DNA of 35,096 bases from Escherichia sp. ESNIH1 (GTDB lineage: Bacteria > Pseudomonadota > Gammaproteobacteria > Enterobacterales > Enterobacteriaceae): contig PQKR01000017.1 of assembly GCA_002918705.1 (NCBI GenBank), positions 1 through 35,096 of the forward strand, given 5' to 3'. A program made the position numbers and the translations under genes. This document shows, one piece after another, positions 1 through 8,757 of this stretch; position 1 is the first letter of the stretch; every line of letters begins with the position of its first letter. The notes beneath the pieces were generated by a model. The model ran no database searches, was not told where the DNA came from, and saw nothing but the letters and a program-made list of their open reading frames with translations.

Positions 1-3
1 ATT

Positions 4-123
4 TGCCTGGCGGCACTAGCGCGGTGGTCCCACCTGACCCCATGCCGAACTCAGAAGTGAAACGCCGTAGCGCCGATGGTAGTGTGGGGTCTCCCCATGC
101 GAGAGTAGGGAACTGCCAGGCAT
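4..123 (+). rRNA. rrf: 5S ribosomal RNA
   Basis: This is a complete 120-nt 5S rRNA. It begins TGCCTGGCGGC and ends CTGCCAGGCAT, so the two ends pair to form the terminal helix, and the internal sequence is nearly identical to E. coli 5S. It is the last rRNA of an operon whose 16S and 23S genes lie left of the window. Following tRNA-Asp and tRNA-Trp genes, and then hdfR, match the rrnC locus of E. coli. Confidence 0.97.
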
Positions 124-176
124 CAAATTGCAGTTAACCGGGATAAAATATCCGGGTAGTGACAAAGAAATTCGGT

Positions 177-253
177 GGAGCGGTAGTTCAGTCGGTTAGA
201 ATACCTGCCTGTCACGCAGGGGGTCGCGGGTTCGAGTCCCGTCCGTTCCGCCA
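177..253 (+). tRNA. aspT: tRNA-Asp (anticodon GTC)
   Basis: This is a 77-nt cloverleaf with encoded 3' CCA. The acceptor strands GGAGCGG and CCGTTCC pair apart from a wobble. Anticodon GTC is at 211-213 and the T-loop is TTCGAGT. It lies 53 nt after the 5S gene as a distal tRNA of the rRNA operon and is probably released from the rrn transcript by processing. Confidence 0.97.
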
Positions 254-308
254 CTTATTATAAAATTAAGCCTGCTCATCTATAGCAGGCTTAATAGTAA
301 GAAATTTT

Positions 309-384
309 AGGGGCGTAGCTCAGTTGGTAGAGCACCGGTCTCCAAAACCGGGTGTCGCGAGTTCGAGTCTCTCCGCCCCTGCCA
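309..384 (+). tRNA. trpT: tRNA-Trp (anticodon CCA)
   Basis: This is a 76-nt tRNA with acceptor AGGGGCG/CGCCCCT, anticodon CCA at 342-344 and encoded 3' CCA. It is the last gene of the rRNA operon, as trpT is in E. coli rrnC, and an intrinsic terminator follows 8 nt later. Confidence 0.97.
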
Positions 385-391
385 TATTAGG

Positions 392-420
392 ATCCTTTGC
401 TTAGGCAAAGGATTTTTTTT
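392..420 (+). terminator. Intrinsic terminator of the rRNA/tRNA operon
   Basis: The inverted repeat ATCCTTTGC/GCAAAGGAT has a 4-nt loop and runs into eight T. It follows tRNA-Trp directly and closes the operon. I see no gene in the 85 nt between it and the hdfR stop codon. Confidence 0.9.
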
Positions 421-505
421 GCCTGCAATTTACGATCTCCTCTCTTTCACTCTCTTACCTCGCCACACTTAACTCTACGCTGCGTCCCTGCACCGTATCC
501 TTGAA

Positions 506-1327
506 TTATTCCATCACGCTAGTTTTCAAAAGATCTTTAATCTGGCTCTGTTTATCGCTGTTCTGTAGCCAGATAGCGTAAAGCGGGCGTGAGAGCGTCA
601 GCGTATCTGCCACCATATGCAGATCGGGCTTTTCCCTGGCCCATGAGACCGGTAGCCAGGTGCAACCCTCCAACGATCCTAGCTGTTGGCGGGCAATTTC
701 AGCGGAGCTGGTCGTTAGCAGAGGGATCTCGTCACTGGCTATCAGGCCAGACTCATGCTGCTGAAAATCAGGACCCCACTCGAGGCGCAGGTAGTTCAGG
801 GCCGATTTCAGGCGCGACGGAACGGTACAGTAGAGCGCAAGGGCAAAGTGTCCCAGCAGCTGACTACTGAACTCATCCATTTTGGGGGCTTCAGTCGTAA
901 TCAGCAGATCCAGCTGCCGCTCATGCAGCTGTTTTACCAGTGATTGTCGCTGTGCGATACGCGCTTCAAATTGTAAGCTTTTATGTGTCTGATAGAGCCG
1001 ACCTAGCCAGCCGTTCAGCATGCACTCCCACAGCGATGCGCTTGCGCCAATAGAGAACTCATTGTGCTGCGAGCTATGGGCCACCTCTTTACGGGCTGCC
1101 TGCCAGGTATTCATTAGCGTCTCTGCATAGGGCAGGAGTTTCTCACCCGCTACCGTAAGACGAATATTGTTGCGATGGCGGGTGAAAAGGTTTACCCCAA
1201 GCTGATTCTCAAGCTGGCGAATACGAAAACTGACCGCTGATTGTGTCAGATAGAGCGCTTCGGCAGCGCGTCCAAAGTGACGAGTCCTGCTTACTTCCAG
1301 GAAAGTTTTTAGCAATTCCGTATCCAC
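506..1327 (-). CDS. hdfR: HdfR, LysR-type transcriptional regulator
   Basis: This is a LysR-family DNA-binding regulator, in E. coli an H-NS-dependent repressor of the flagellar master operon flhDC. The N-terminal winged helix-turn-helix (about residues 15-60, [19 protein letters not shown]) is followed by the LysR effector domain. The sequence closely matches E. coli HdfR. I chose the GTG at 1327, giving 273 aa starting MDTELLKTF, because GGAG lies six bases upstream and E. coli HdfR starts there. An in-frame GTG at 1339 would add four residues and overlap that ribosome site. The C-terminus is a few residues shorter than in E. coli. It is transcribed away from maoP. Confidence 0.93.
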   Translation of the reverse strand: MDTELLKTFLEVSRTRHFGRAAEALYLTQSAVSFRIRQLENQLGVNLFTRHRNNIRLTVAGEKLLPYAETLMNTWQAARKEVAHSSQHNEFSIGASASLWECMLNGWLGRLYQTHKSLQFEARIAQRQSLVKQLHERQLDLLITTEAPKMDEFSSQLLGHFALALYCTVPSRLKSALNYLRLEWGPDFQQHESGLIASDEIPLLTTSSAEIARQQLGSLEGCTWLPVSWAREKPDLHMVADTLTLSRPLYAIWLQNSDKQSQIKDLLKTSVME

Positions 1328-1445
1328 AGCTTTCTCCACAAAATTATTTGTCGTTATGATTTAAATGTTTTGTTTTACACTCTGTCAAGCGTAACTAATA
1401 CTCCGCGCCATAAATAGCTCGGCCAAAGAATTAGGAGTGTGTAGG
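1328..1445. promoter_or_regulatory. hdfR-maoP divergent intergenic region
   Basis: This 118-bp AT-rich spacer must hold the promoters of both hdfR and maoP. The maoP ribosome site AGGAG is at 1433-1437. In E. coli the cis-acting maoS sequence used by MaoP to organise the Ori macrodomain lies near this gene; I recall its existence and rough location but cannot point to its exact bases here. No promoter hexamers are assigned. Confidence 0.4.
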
Positions 1446-1784
1446 ATGGCGGAAAGCTTTACGACGACTAATCGTTTTTTCGACAACAAATACTACCCGC
1501 GCGGGTTCTCTCGTCATGGTGATTTCACCATTAAAGAGGCGCAGCTGCTGGAGCGGCACGGTTATGCTTTCAACGAACTCGATCTCGGCAAGCGTGAGCC
1601 GGTGACAGAAGAAGAAGAGCTGTTTGTCGCCGTCTGCCGTGGCCAGCGCGAGCCCGTCACTGAAGCGGAACGCGTCTGGAGTAAGTACATGACGCGCATC
1701 AAGCGTCCGAAACGCTTCCATACCCTCTCCGGCGGTAAGCCGCAGATGGAAGGCGCGGAAGATTACACCGAATCCGACGATTAA
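1446..1784 (+). CDS. maoP: MaoP (YifE), Ori macrodomain organisation protein
   Basis: This small soluble protein of 112 aa is nearly identical to E. coli YifE/MaoP, which with the site maoS organises the Ori macrodomain of the chromosome. It belongs to the DUF413 family. The start at 1446 (MAESFTTTN) follows AGGAG at an 8-nt spacing and gives the E. coli length. A GTG three codons upstream lies between that site and the ATG and is unlikely. The tail is acidic (EDYTESDD). It is monocistronic, flanked by hdfR (-) and yifB (-), and ends in a bidirectional terminator. Confidence 0.94.
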   Translation: MAESFTTTNRFFDNKYYPRGFSRHGDFTIKEAQLLERHGYAFNELDLGKREPVTEEEELFVAVCRGQREPVTEAERVWSKYMTRIKRPKRFHTLSGGKPQMEGAEDYTESDD

Positions 1785-1790
1785 AAACCC

Positions 1791-1812
1791 AGGGGCTACG
1801 GCCCCTTTTTTT
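1791..1812. terminator. Bidirectional terminator between maoP and yifB
   Basis: The hairpin GGGGC-TACG-GCCCC (1792-1805) is followed by seven T on the + strand. It is preceded by an A-rich run that gives a T-run on the - strand, so it can serve convergent maoP and yifB. It overlaps the yifB stop codon. Confidence 0.85.
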
Positions 1813-3331
1813 ATCCCATCATTTTCTGTAGATGGATGAGCAGTCGGTCAACAGCGCGATAGCCCAGCGCCTCCTGTAGATGCGCCCTGCGTATCGTCTT
1901 ACTCTCTTCCAGATCGGCAATGGTGCGTGCCACCTTAAGCAGGCGCTGCCAGGCGCGTATCGATAGCCCAAGCTGTGCAAGCGTCTCTTCAAGCCAGTCG
2001 GCATCCTCTGGCACCAGCTGACAGTATTCGTGTATAGCAGCGCTTTCAAGCCGGGCGTTAAGCATGTGCTGGCGTCGATACTGAATCTCTTGTGCAGCAA
2101 GCACGCGGGCGCGTACCGCCTCTCCCTGTTCGCTGCGGCTATCCGCATGGCGCAGCAACCCCGGTGGGGGAAGGGGGATCTCCAGAGAGAGATCAAAGCG
2201 ATCAAGAAATGGTCCCGAAAGTTTGCTCAGATAGCGCAGCGTCTGCTCTGGCGTCGCACGGTTATGGTTCCCCTGATAGTGGCCGGTAGGGCTGGGGTTC
2301 ATCGCCGCTATCAGCTGAAAGCGGGCGGGATAGGTCACCTTGGCCCGGGTTCGTGAAATATGAATCTGTCCGGACTCAATAGGTTCGCGCAGAGCATCCA
2401 GAACACGCCGCTCGAACTCTGGCAACTCATCCAGAAACAGGATGCCATTATGCGCCAGTGAAATTTCGCCCGGGCCGGGAATTGACCCGCCGCCTACCAT
2501 AGCGGTTAGGGAAGCGCTGTGATGAGGCGAACGGAAGGGCCTGCGCCGCCACTGCTTTTTTAGCATGGCGGCATTCGTCAGGCTGATAATTGCCGCGCTC
2601 TCCAGCGCCTCACGGTTAGTCAAAGGCGGTAATAGGCTATTCAGGCGGCTGGCCAGCATGGTCTTACCCGTGCCTGGTGGGCCGATCAGTAGCAGGTTAT
2701 GCCCGCCTGCAGCAGTGATCTCTAGCGCCCGTTTACCCTGCTCCTGACCAATCACGTCGCTGAGATCGTTTTCCGCTACGGGGATCGTGTCTGTATCGGG
2801 AGCGGCCTCCTGAAGCTGATGCTTTCCTTCAAGATAGGCACACACCTCCTGAAGATGGACCGCAATCAGGCACCGGGAGGCCTCAATAAGTCCGACTTCA
2901 GCTTCGTTATCGGCAGCAACGATAATTTGCCTGCCTGCGCGCATGGCCTCCTGAGCGCTGGGGATCGTGCCGGGAACGCCACGCAGCGCGCCTGTAAGCG
3001 CGAGTTCACCGACAAACTCGTAGTGACTTAAGTGGGATGCAGTGAGCTGCTCAGAGGCCGCCAGAAGCGCAATAGCGATAGGTAAATCATAACGTCCCCC
3101 CTCCTTAGGCAGATCCGCTGGCGCAAGGTTAATCGTGATCTTCTTTGCCGGAAACGTATAGCCGCTGTTGATAATGGCGCTGCGCACACGATCGCGCGCC
3201 TCCTTGACCGTCGTTTCCGGGAGACCAACGATGGTAAGGCCAGGAAGCCCGGCGCTGATATGCACCTCAACCGTAATGAGCGGTGCGGTGACGCCTAACG
3301 CCGCACGGGTATAGATAACCGACAGTGACAT
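1811..3331 (-). CDS. yifB: YifB, ComM-like Mg-chelatase-fold AAA+ ATPase
   Basis: This 506-aa protein is the same length as E. coli YifB. The N-terminal Lon-protease-like ChlI domain (about residues 20-140) is followed by an AAA+ module with Walker A GPPGTGKT at 217-224, the LFLDELPEF Walker B region, and a C-terminal Mg-chelatase domain. The family includes Haemophilus ComM, a branch-migration helicase that helps integrate heteroduplex DNA during transformation. The cellular role in non-competent enterobacteria is unclear. I chose the ATG at 3331 (MSLSVIYTRA) because a strong GGAGGAG lies just upstream. The reading frame stays open for 66 more codons, but that stretch has no similarity to YifB. 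Confidence 0.94.
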   Translation of the reverse strand: MSLSVIYTRAALGVTAPLITVEVHISAGLPGLTIVGLPETTVKEARDRVRSAIINSGYTFPAKKITINLAPADLPKEGGRYDLPIAIALLAASEQLTASHLSHYEFVGELALTGALRGVPGTIPSAQEAMRAGRQIIVAADNEAEVGLIEASRCLIAVHLQEVCAYLEGKHQLQEAAPDTDTIPVAENDLSDVIGQEQGKRALEITAAGGHNLLLIGPPGTGKTMLASRLNSLLPPLTNREALESAAIISLTNAAMLKKQWRRRPFRSPHHSASLTAMVGGGSIPGPGEISLAHNGILFLDELPEFERRVLDALREPIESGQIHISRTRAKVTYPARFQLIAAMNPSPTGHYQGNHNRATPEQTLRYLSKLSGPFLDRFDLSLEIPLPPPGLLRHADSRSEQGEAVRARVLAAQEIQYRRQHMLNARLESAAIHEYCQLVPEDADWLEETLAQLGLSIRAWQRLLKVARTIADLEESKTIRRAHLQEALGYRAVDRLLIHLQKMMG

Positions 3332-3652
3332 AGCTCCTCCTCTGATGGCGAGATTATGCCGCTGGGGTTTGTCACCGACAGCTACGCATCGGCATTTTTG
3401 CAGCCTGGGTTCGGCACTATTTTCACTCGTGATGCAACACATGCCGAATGCTGGAAGCAGGCGCGCATTCATAAAAAAATCGTTCGCAGGTGAATTATTT
3501 TCACTTAATCTTTTTCTTATAAAAAACAATACGTTTTATGAATACCTGCGATCACTCCAATAAAAAACTTATAAAAAAATCTTGTGTCGTTAGCAAAAAC
3601 TGTGATAACTCTTTAGGTATTCCTTCGAACAAGAAGCCAGAAAGTACAGAAA
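3332..3652. promoter_or_regulatory. yifB-ilvL intergenic region with the ilvGMEDA promoter
   Basis: No gene is seen in these 321 bp. The half next to ilvL is very AT-rich (3480-3580), as in E. coli where this region holds an upstream activating and IHF-sensitive sequence. A candidate promoter is TTGTGT at 3582-3587, a 16-bp gap, then GATAAC at 3604-3609. This aligns with the E. coli ilvG promoter region and would start the leader RNA near 3615. The hexamer assignment is my inference; the AT-rich tract and the position are visible. Confidence 0.6.
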
Positions 3653-3751
3653 ATGACAGCCCTTCTACGAGTGATTAGCCTGGTCGTGATTAGCGTGGTG
3701 GTGATTATTATCCCACCGTGCGGGGCTGCACTTGGACGAGGAAAGGCTTAA
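3653..3751 (+). CDS. ilvL: ilvGMEDA operon leader peptide
   Basis: This is a 32-aa leader peptide, residue for residue the E. coli IlvL sequence as I know it, starting MTALLRVISLVV. Fifteen of the 32 codons are Leu (4), Val (6) or Ile (5), with runs such as VVISVVVIII. Ribosome stalling at these codons when a branched-chain aminoacyl-tRNA is scarce prevents formation of the terminator downstream. It lies about 40 nt after the predicted transcription start and 24 nt before the attenuator stem. Confidence 0.96.
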   Translation: MTALLRVISLVVISVVVIIIPPCGAALGRGKA

Positions 3752-3774
3752 AAAACAAGCCTTAACGAACTAAG

Positions 3775-3807
3775 ACCCCCGCACCGAAAGGTCCGGGGGT
3801 TTTTTTA
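3775..3807 (+). terminator. ilv operon attenuator terminator
   Basis: The stem ACCCCCG...CGGGGGT is closed over CACCGAAAGGTC and followed by seven T. It sits 24 nt downstream of the ilvL stop codon, the geometry of the E. coli ilv attenuator. It ends transcription when Ile, Val and Leu tRNAs are charged. Confidence 0.93.
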
Positions 3808-3837
3808 TGACCTTAAAACAACAACGAGGAGCAAAGA

Positions 3838-3888
3838 ATGGTCTGTAGCACAAAATTCTGTTTCTCACGATTTACGACGGGGAACTAA
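3838..3888 (+). CDS. ilvX: IlvX small peptide upstream of ilvG
   Basis: This is a 16-codon [19 protein letters not shown], preceded by GAGGAG. E. coli has the peptide IlvX ([16 protein letters not shown]) at the same place, so both frame and core are conserved. Its TAA lies 2 nt before the ilvG ATG, so translation of the two is probably coupled. No biochemical function is firmly known to me. Confidence 0.8.
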   Translation: MVCSTKFCFSRFTTGN

Positions 3889-3890
3889 CT

Positions 3891-5537
3891 ATGAATGGGG
3901 CACAATGGGTAGTACATGCATTGCGGGCGCAGGGAGTCGAAACGGTTTTCGGTTACCCTGGCGGCGCAATTATGCCGGTTTACGATGCATTGTATGACGG
4001 TGGCGTGGAACATCTGCTGTGTCGCCATGAGCAGGGTGCGGCGATGGCGGCTATTGGCTATGCCCGCTCTACCGGCAAAACCGGGGTCTGTATCGCTACC
4101 TCTGGTCCCGGTGCGACCAACCTGATCACCGGCCTTGCCGATGCGCTGCTCGATTCCGTTCCCGTTGTTGCCATCACCGGCCAGGTCGCCTCGCCGTTTA
4201 TTGGCACCGACGCGTTTCAGGAAGTGGACGTCCTCGGTTTGTCGCTGGCCTGCACCAAGCATAGCTTTCTGGTGCAGTCGCTGGAGGAGCTGCCGCGCGT
4301 GATGGCGGAAGCGTTCCAGGTGGCAAACTCAGGCCGTCCTGGACCGGTGTTGATCGATATCCCGAAAGATATTCAGGTTGCCGTAGGTGAGCTGGAGCCG
4401 CATTTCTCTACCGTTGAAGACGATGATACCTTCCCGCATGCCGATGTTGCGCAAGCCCGCCAGATGCTGGCCCAGGCGCAGAAGCCGATGCTGTACATCG
4501 GCGGCGGCGTAGGCATGGCGCAGGCCGTCCCGGCGCTGCGTGAATTTATCGCCGCGACGCAGATCCCGGCTACCTGTACGCTGAAAGGGCTGGGGGCCGT
4601 AGAGGCGGATTACCCGTACTACTTAGGCATGCTGGGGATGCACGGCACCAAAGCTGCCAACCTGGCGGTGCAGGAGTGCGACCTGCTTATCGCCGTGGGC
4701 GCGCGCTTCGACGATCGGGTGACCGGCAAGCTGAACACCTTTGCGCCACACGCCAGCGTGATCCATATGGATATTGACCCGGCAGAGATGAACAAGCTGC
4801 GGCAGGCGCACGTGGCGCTGCAGGGCGATCTCAATGGGTTACTGCCCGCTTTTCAGCAGCCGTTAGCGATCGATGCATGGCGCCAGCACGCGGCAGAGAT
4901 GCGCCGTGAATATGAATGGCGCTACGATCATCCAGGCGAGGCGATCTACGCGCCGCTGCTGTTAAAACAGCTCTCTGACCGCAAGCCTCAGGAGAGCGTA
5001 GTGACTACCGACGTGGGCCAGCATCAGATGTGGTCCGCGCAGCATATGACCTACAGCCGCCCGGAAAACTTTATTACCTCCAGCGGTTTAGGCACGATGG
5101 GCTTTGGCCTGCCCGCTGCCGTCGGTGCCCAGGTAGCACGCCCGGACGATACCGTAATCTGTATCTCCGGTGACGGCTCCTTCATGATGAACGTGCAGGA
5201 GCTGGGCACCGTGAAGCGAAAGCAGCTGCCGCTGAAGATCGTCCTGCTGGATAACCAACGCTTAGGCATGGTTCGCCAGTGGCAGCAGCTCTTCTTCCAG
5301 GAGCGCTATAGCGAAACCACCCTGACTGATAACCCCGATTTCCTCATGCTGGCCCGCGCCTTCGGCATTCCTGGCCAGCACATCACCCGTAAAGACCAGG
5401 TTGAAGCGGCACTTGACGCCATGCTCGCAAGCGAAGGGCCTTACCTGCTTCATGTCTCAATCGATGAGCTTGAGAACGTCTGGCCCCTGGTACCACCCGG
5501 TGCAAGCAACGCACAAATGCTGGAGAAATTATCATGA
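3891..5537 (+). CDS. ilvG: Acetolactate synthase II, large (catalytic) subunit
   Basis: This is a thiamine-diphosphate enzyme that condenses two pyruvate to acetolactate, or pyruvate with 2-ketobutyrate to acetohydroxybutyrate, for valine and isoleucine synthesis. At 548 aa it is full length. The catalytic Glu is E47 (CRHEQGAAM) and the ThDP/Mg motif is [10 protein letters not shown]. In E. coli K-12 this gene is frameshifted, which makes that strain valine-sensitive; here the frame is uninterrupted. Isozyme II is insensitive to valine feedback. It overlaps ilvM by 4 nt (ATGA), consistent with stoichiometric synthesis of the two subunits. Confidence 0.97.
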   Translation: MNGAQWVVHALRAQGVETVFGYPGGAIMPVYDALYDGGVEHLLCRHEQGAAMAAIGYARSTGKTGVCIATSGPGATNLITGLADALLDSVPVVAITGQVASPFIGTDAFQEVDVLGLSLACTKHSFLVQSLEELPRVMAEAFQVANSGRPGPVLIDIPKDIQVAVGELEPHFSTVEDDDTFPHADVAQARQMLAQAQKPMLYIGGGVGMAQAVPALREFIAATQIPATCTLKGLGAVEADYPYYLGMLGMHGTKAANLAVQECDLLIAVGARFDDRVTGKLNTFAPHASVIHMDIDPAEMNKLRQAHVALQGDLNGLLPAFQQPLAIDAWRQHAAEMRREYEWRYDHPGEAIYAPLLLKQLSDRKPQESVVTTDVGQHQMWSAQHMTYSRPENFITSSGLGTMGFGLPAAVGAQVARPDDTVICISGDGSFMMNVQELGTVKRKQLPLKIVLLDNQRLGMVRQWQQLFFQERYSETTLTDNPDFLMLARAFGIPGQHITRKDQVEAALDAMLASEGPYLLHVSIDELENVWPLVPPGASNAQMLEKLS

Positions 5538-5797
5538 TGCAACATCAGGTCGCCGTTCAGGCCCGCTTCAATCCAGAAACGTTAGAGCGTGTTTTACGCG
5601 TGGTTCGCCACCGTGGCTTTCAGATTTGCGCCATGAATATGGAAACAGCCACCGATGCGCAGAGCATAAATATTGAATTGACCGTTGCCAGCCCGCGCTC
5701 TGTCGAATTACTGTTTAGCCAGTTGAGCAAACTGGTCGACGTAGCGCGCGTCGAGATCCAACAACGTTCAACCCCAACACAACAAATCCGCGCCTGA
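5534..5797 (+). CDS. ilvM: Acetolactate synthase II, small (regulatory) subunit
   Basis: This 87-aa ACT-domain protein is the small subunit that activates the IlvG catalytic dimer. It starts [13 protein letters not shown] and shares the conserved [15 protein letters not shown] region with E. coli IlvM. Its start overlaps the ilvG stop and it is followed 17 nt later by ilvE, with AAAGGAAG as ribosome site for the latter. Confidence 0.96.
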   Translation: MMQHQVAVQARFNPETLERVLRVVRHRGFQICAMNMETATDAQSINIELTVASPRSVELLFSQLSKLVDVARVEIQQRSTPTQQIRA

Positions 5798-5814
5798 GCG
5801 CAAAAGGAAGAAAA

Positions 5815-6744
5815 ATGACGACGAAGAAAGCTGACTACATTTGGTTCAATGGCGAGATGGTTCCGTGGGGCGAAGCGAAAGTACACGTAATGTCCCATGC
5901 GTTGCACTACGGTACCTCCGTATTTGAAGGTATCCGCTGCTACGACTCGCACAAAGGGCCAGTGGTGTTCCGCCATCGCGAACACATGCAGCGTCTGCGT
6001 GATTCAGCAAAAATCTATCGTTTCCCGGTTTCACAAAGCGTTGATGAACTGATGGAAGCCTGCCGCGCGGTGATCCGCAAAAATAACCTGACCAGCGCCT
6101 ATATTCGCCCGCTGGTCTTCGTGGGTGATGTTGGTATGGGCGTGAACCCGCCGGACGGTTACGGTACCGATGTGATCATCGCCGCCTTCCCGTGGGGTGC
6201 CTACCTGGGCGCGGAAGCGCTGGATCAGGGTATCGACGCAATGGTCTCCTCCTGGAACCGCGTTGCGCCAAACACCATCCCGACCGCGGCGAAAGCAGGC
6301 GGTAACTACCTCTCCTCCCTGCTGGTGGGTAGCGAAGCGCGCCGCCACGGCTATCAGGAAGGGATTGCGCTGGACGTTAACGGCTACATCTCCGAAGGCG
6401 CCGGTGAAAACCTGTTTGAAGTGAAAGACGGCATTCTGTTCACCCCGCCGTTTACCTCTTCCGCGCTGCCGGGCATCACCCGCGACGCCATCATCAAGCT
6501 GGCGAAAGATCTGGGTATCGAAGTACGCGAGCAGGTGCTCTCCCGCGAATCTCTCTACCTGGCCGATGAAGTCTTCATGTCAGGTACCGCTGCCGAGATC
6601 ACCCCGGTGCGCAGCGTAGATGGTATCCAGGTTGGCGAAGGCCGCTGTGGCCCGGTCACCAAGCGCATCCAGCAAGCGTTCTTCGGCCTGTTCACCGGCG
6701 AAACAGAAGATAAGTACGGCTGGTTGGATCAGGTTAACCAGTAA
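5815..6744 (+). CDS. ilvE: Branched-chain amino acid aminotransferase
   Basis: This PLP-dependent class IV transaminase performs the last step of isoleucine, valine and leucine synthesis with glutamate as amino donor. It is 309 aa, the E. coli length. The Schiff-base lysine is K160 in PTAAKAGGNYLSS. It is the third gene of the ilvGMEDA operon. Unlike E. coli, where only a short gap follows, an ERIC element separates it from ilvD. Confidence 0.97.
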   Translation: MTTKKADYIWFNGEMVPWGEAKVHVMSHALHYGTSVFEGIRCYDSHKGPVVFRHREHMQRLRDSAKIYRFPVSQSVDELMEACRAVIRKNNLTSAYIRPLVFVGDVGMGVNPPDGYGTDVIIAAFPWGAYLGAEALDQGIDAMVSSWNRVAPNTIPTAAKAGGNYLSSLLVGSEARRHGYQEGIALDVNGYISEGAGENLFEVKDGILFTPPFTSSALPGITRDAIIKLAKDLGIEVREQVLSRESLYLADEVFMSGTAAEITPVRSVDGIQVGEGRCGPVTKRIQQAFFGLFTGETEDKYGWLDQVNQ

Positions 6745-6758
6745 CATAACAAATAATA

Positions 6759-6884
6759 TTTTCCCAAAATAATTCGCGTCGCAGGAAGGCGGCAACGCAG
6801 AGAATCCCCAGGAGCTTACTGTAGTAAGTGACTGGGGTGAGCGAGGCAGCCAACGCACCTGTGGCGTGAAGAATGAAGGGAAAA
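6759..6884. repeat. ERIC (IRU) element between ilvE and ilvD
   Basis: This is a 126-bp enterobacterial repetitive intergenic consensus element. The ends are inverted TTTTCCC and GGGAAAA. The centre holds ATCCCCAGGAGCTTAC and GTAAGTGACTGGGGTGAG, the sequences the ERIC-PCR primers were designed on, forming a long imperfect palindrome. It is oriented so that the transcript reads CAGGAAGGCGGCAA first. It ends 20 nt before the ilvD start and leaves the ilvD ribosome site GGAG at 6891-6894 intact. Confidence 0.93.
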
Positions 6885-6904
6885 GAGATGGGAGTAAAAA
6901 GAGC

Positions 6905-8755
6905 ATGCCTAAGTACCGTTCCGCTACCACCACCCACGGCCGTAACATGGCAGGTGCCCGCGCGCTGTGGCGCGCAACCGGGATGACCGACGCCGACTTC
7001 GGCAAGCCGATTATCGCCGTGGTGAACTCATTTACTCAGTTTGTGCCGGGCCACGTGCATCTGCGCGACCTGGGCAAGCTGGTTGCCGAGCAAATTGAAG
7101 CTGCAGGCGGCGTGGCGAAAGAGTTCAATACCATTGCGGTCGATGACGGTATCGCGATGGGCCACGGGGGCATGCTCTATTCACTGCCATCTCGCGAGCT
7201 GATCGCCGACTCGGTAGAGTACATGGTCAACGCCCACTGTGCGGATGCGATGGTCTGTATCTCCAACTGCGATAAGATCACCCCGGGGATGCTGATGGCC
7301 TCATTGCGGCTGAACATTCCGGTTATTTTTGTCTCCGGCGGCCCGATGGAAGCCGGGAAAACCAAGCTCTCTGACAAGATCATTAAACTCGACCTGGTCG
7401 ACGCCATGATTCAGGGCGCGGATCCGAAAGTGTCCGACGAGCAGAGCGAGCAGGTAGAACGTTCCGCCTGTCCGACCTGCGGCTCCTGCTCCGGTATGTT
7501 CACCGCCAACTCCATGAACTGCCTGACCGAAGCGCTGGGCCTGTCGCAGCCGGGCAACGGCTCGCTGCTGGCGACCCACGCCGATCGTAAGCAGCTGTTC
7601 CTCAATGCCGGGTCACGTATTGTTGAGCTCACCAAGCGTTATTACGAGCAGGATGATGAGAGCGCGCTGCCGCGTAACATCGCCAGCAAAGCCGCATTCG
7701 AAAACGCCATGACGCTGGATATCGCTATGGGCGGCTCTACCAATACCGTTCTGCACCTGCTGGCGGCGGCACAGGAAGCCGAGATCGACTTCACTATGAG
7801 TGATATCGACCAGCTCTCGCGCAAGGTTCCGCAGCTCTGTAAGGTCGCGCCAAGTACTCAGAAGTACCATATGGAAGACGTGCACCGTGCGGGTGGCGTT
7901 CTGGGTATTCTGGGCGAGCTGGATCGCGCCGGTCTGATGAACCGCAACGTGAAAAACGTGCTGGGTCTGACGCTGCCGCAGACGCTGGAGCAGTACGATG
8001 TGATGCTGACCCAGGACGAGGCGGTGAAAAAGATGTTCCGCGCCGGTCCGGCGGGCATTCGTACGACCCAGGCGTTCTCGCAGGATTGCCGCTGGGATAG
8101 CCTGGATGACGATCGTGCTGAAGGCTGTATCCGCTCGCTGGAACACGCCTACAGCAAAGACGGTGGTCTGGCGGTGCTGTACGGTAACTTTGCCGAAAAC
8201 GGCTGCATCGTTAAAACCGCTGGCGTAGACGACAGCATTCTGAAATTTACCGGTCCGGCGAAAGTATACGAAAGCCAGGATGATGCGGTAGAGGCCATTC
8301 TCGGCGGGAAAGTTGTGGCGGGCGACGTCGTGGTCATTCGCTACGAAGGGCCGAAAGGCGGGCCGGGGATGCAGGAGATGCTCTACCCAACCACCTTCCT
8401 GAAATCAATGGGCCTCGGTAAGGCCTGCGCACTGGTCACCGACGGGCGTTTCTCCGGCGGTACCTCTGGCCTCTCTATTGGCCACGTCTCTCCGGAAGCG
8501 GCCAGCGGCGGTAACATCGCGCTGATTGAAGATGGCGATATGATTGCCATCGATATTCCAAACCGCGGTATTCAGCTGCAGGTGAGCGACCAGGAGCTGG
8601 CCGCACGCCGGGAAGCGCAGGACGCACGCGGTGCGGCAGCGTGGACGCCAAAAGCGCGTGAGCGCCAGGTCTCCTTCGCGCTGCGCGCCTATGCCAGCCT
8701 TGCGACCAGCGCAGACAAAGGCGCGGTACGCGATAAATCCAAACTGGGGGGCTAA
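6905..8755 (+). CDS. ilvD: Dihydroxy-acid dehydratase
   Basis: This iron-sulfur enzyme converts the dihydroxy acids to the 2-keto acids of valine and isoleucine. It is 616 aa and starts [20 protein letters not shown], as in E. coli. The cluster-ligand regions [10 protein letters not shown] and [17 protein letters not shown] are present. I chose the ATG at 6905 over an in-frame start at 6866, because the latter would put 13 codons of ERIC sequence in front of the conserved N-terminus. It is followed 2 nt later by ilvA. Confidence 0.97.
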   Translation: MPKYRSATTTHGRNMAGARALWRATGMTDADFGKPIIAVVNSFTQFVPGHVHLRDLGKLVAEQIEAAGGVAKEFNTIAVDDGIAMGHGGMLYSLPSRELIADSVEYMVNAHCADAMVCISNCDKITPGMLMASLRLNIPVIFVSGGPMEAGKTKLSDKIIKLDLVDAMIQGADPKVSDEQSEQVERSACPTCGSCSGMFTANSMNCLTEALGLSQPGNGSLLATHADRKQLFLNAGSRIVELTKRYYEQDDESALPRNIASKAAFENAMTLDIAMGGSTNTVLHLLAAAQEAEIDFTMSDIDQLSRKVPQLCKVAPSTQKYHMEDVHRAGGVLGILGELDRAGLMNRNVKNVLGLTLPQTLEQYDVMLTQDEAVKKMFRAGPAGIRTTQAFSQDCRWDSLDDDRAEGCIRSLEHAYSKDGGLAVLYGNFAENGCIVKTAGVDDSILKFTGPAKVYESQDDAVEAILGGKVVAGDVVVIRYEGPKGGPGMQEMLYPTTFLKSMGLGKACALVTDGRFSGGTSGLSIGHVSPEAASGGNIALIEDGDMIAIDIPNRGIQLQVSDQELAARREAQDARGAAAWTPKARERQVSFALRAYASLATSADKGAVRDKSKLGG

Positions 8756-8757
8756 TC

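Noticed and set aside
3332-3529. 66-codon N-terminal extension of yifB
   Set aside because: A strong Shine-Dalgarno sits at the inner ATG (3331), and the outer segment does not resemble YifB proteins.
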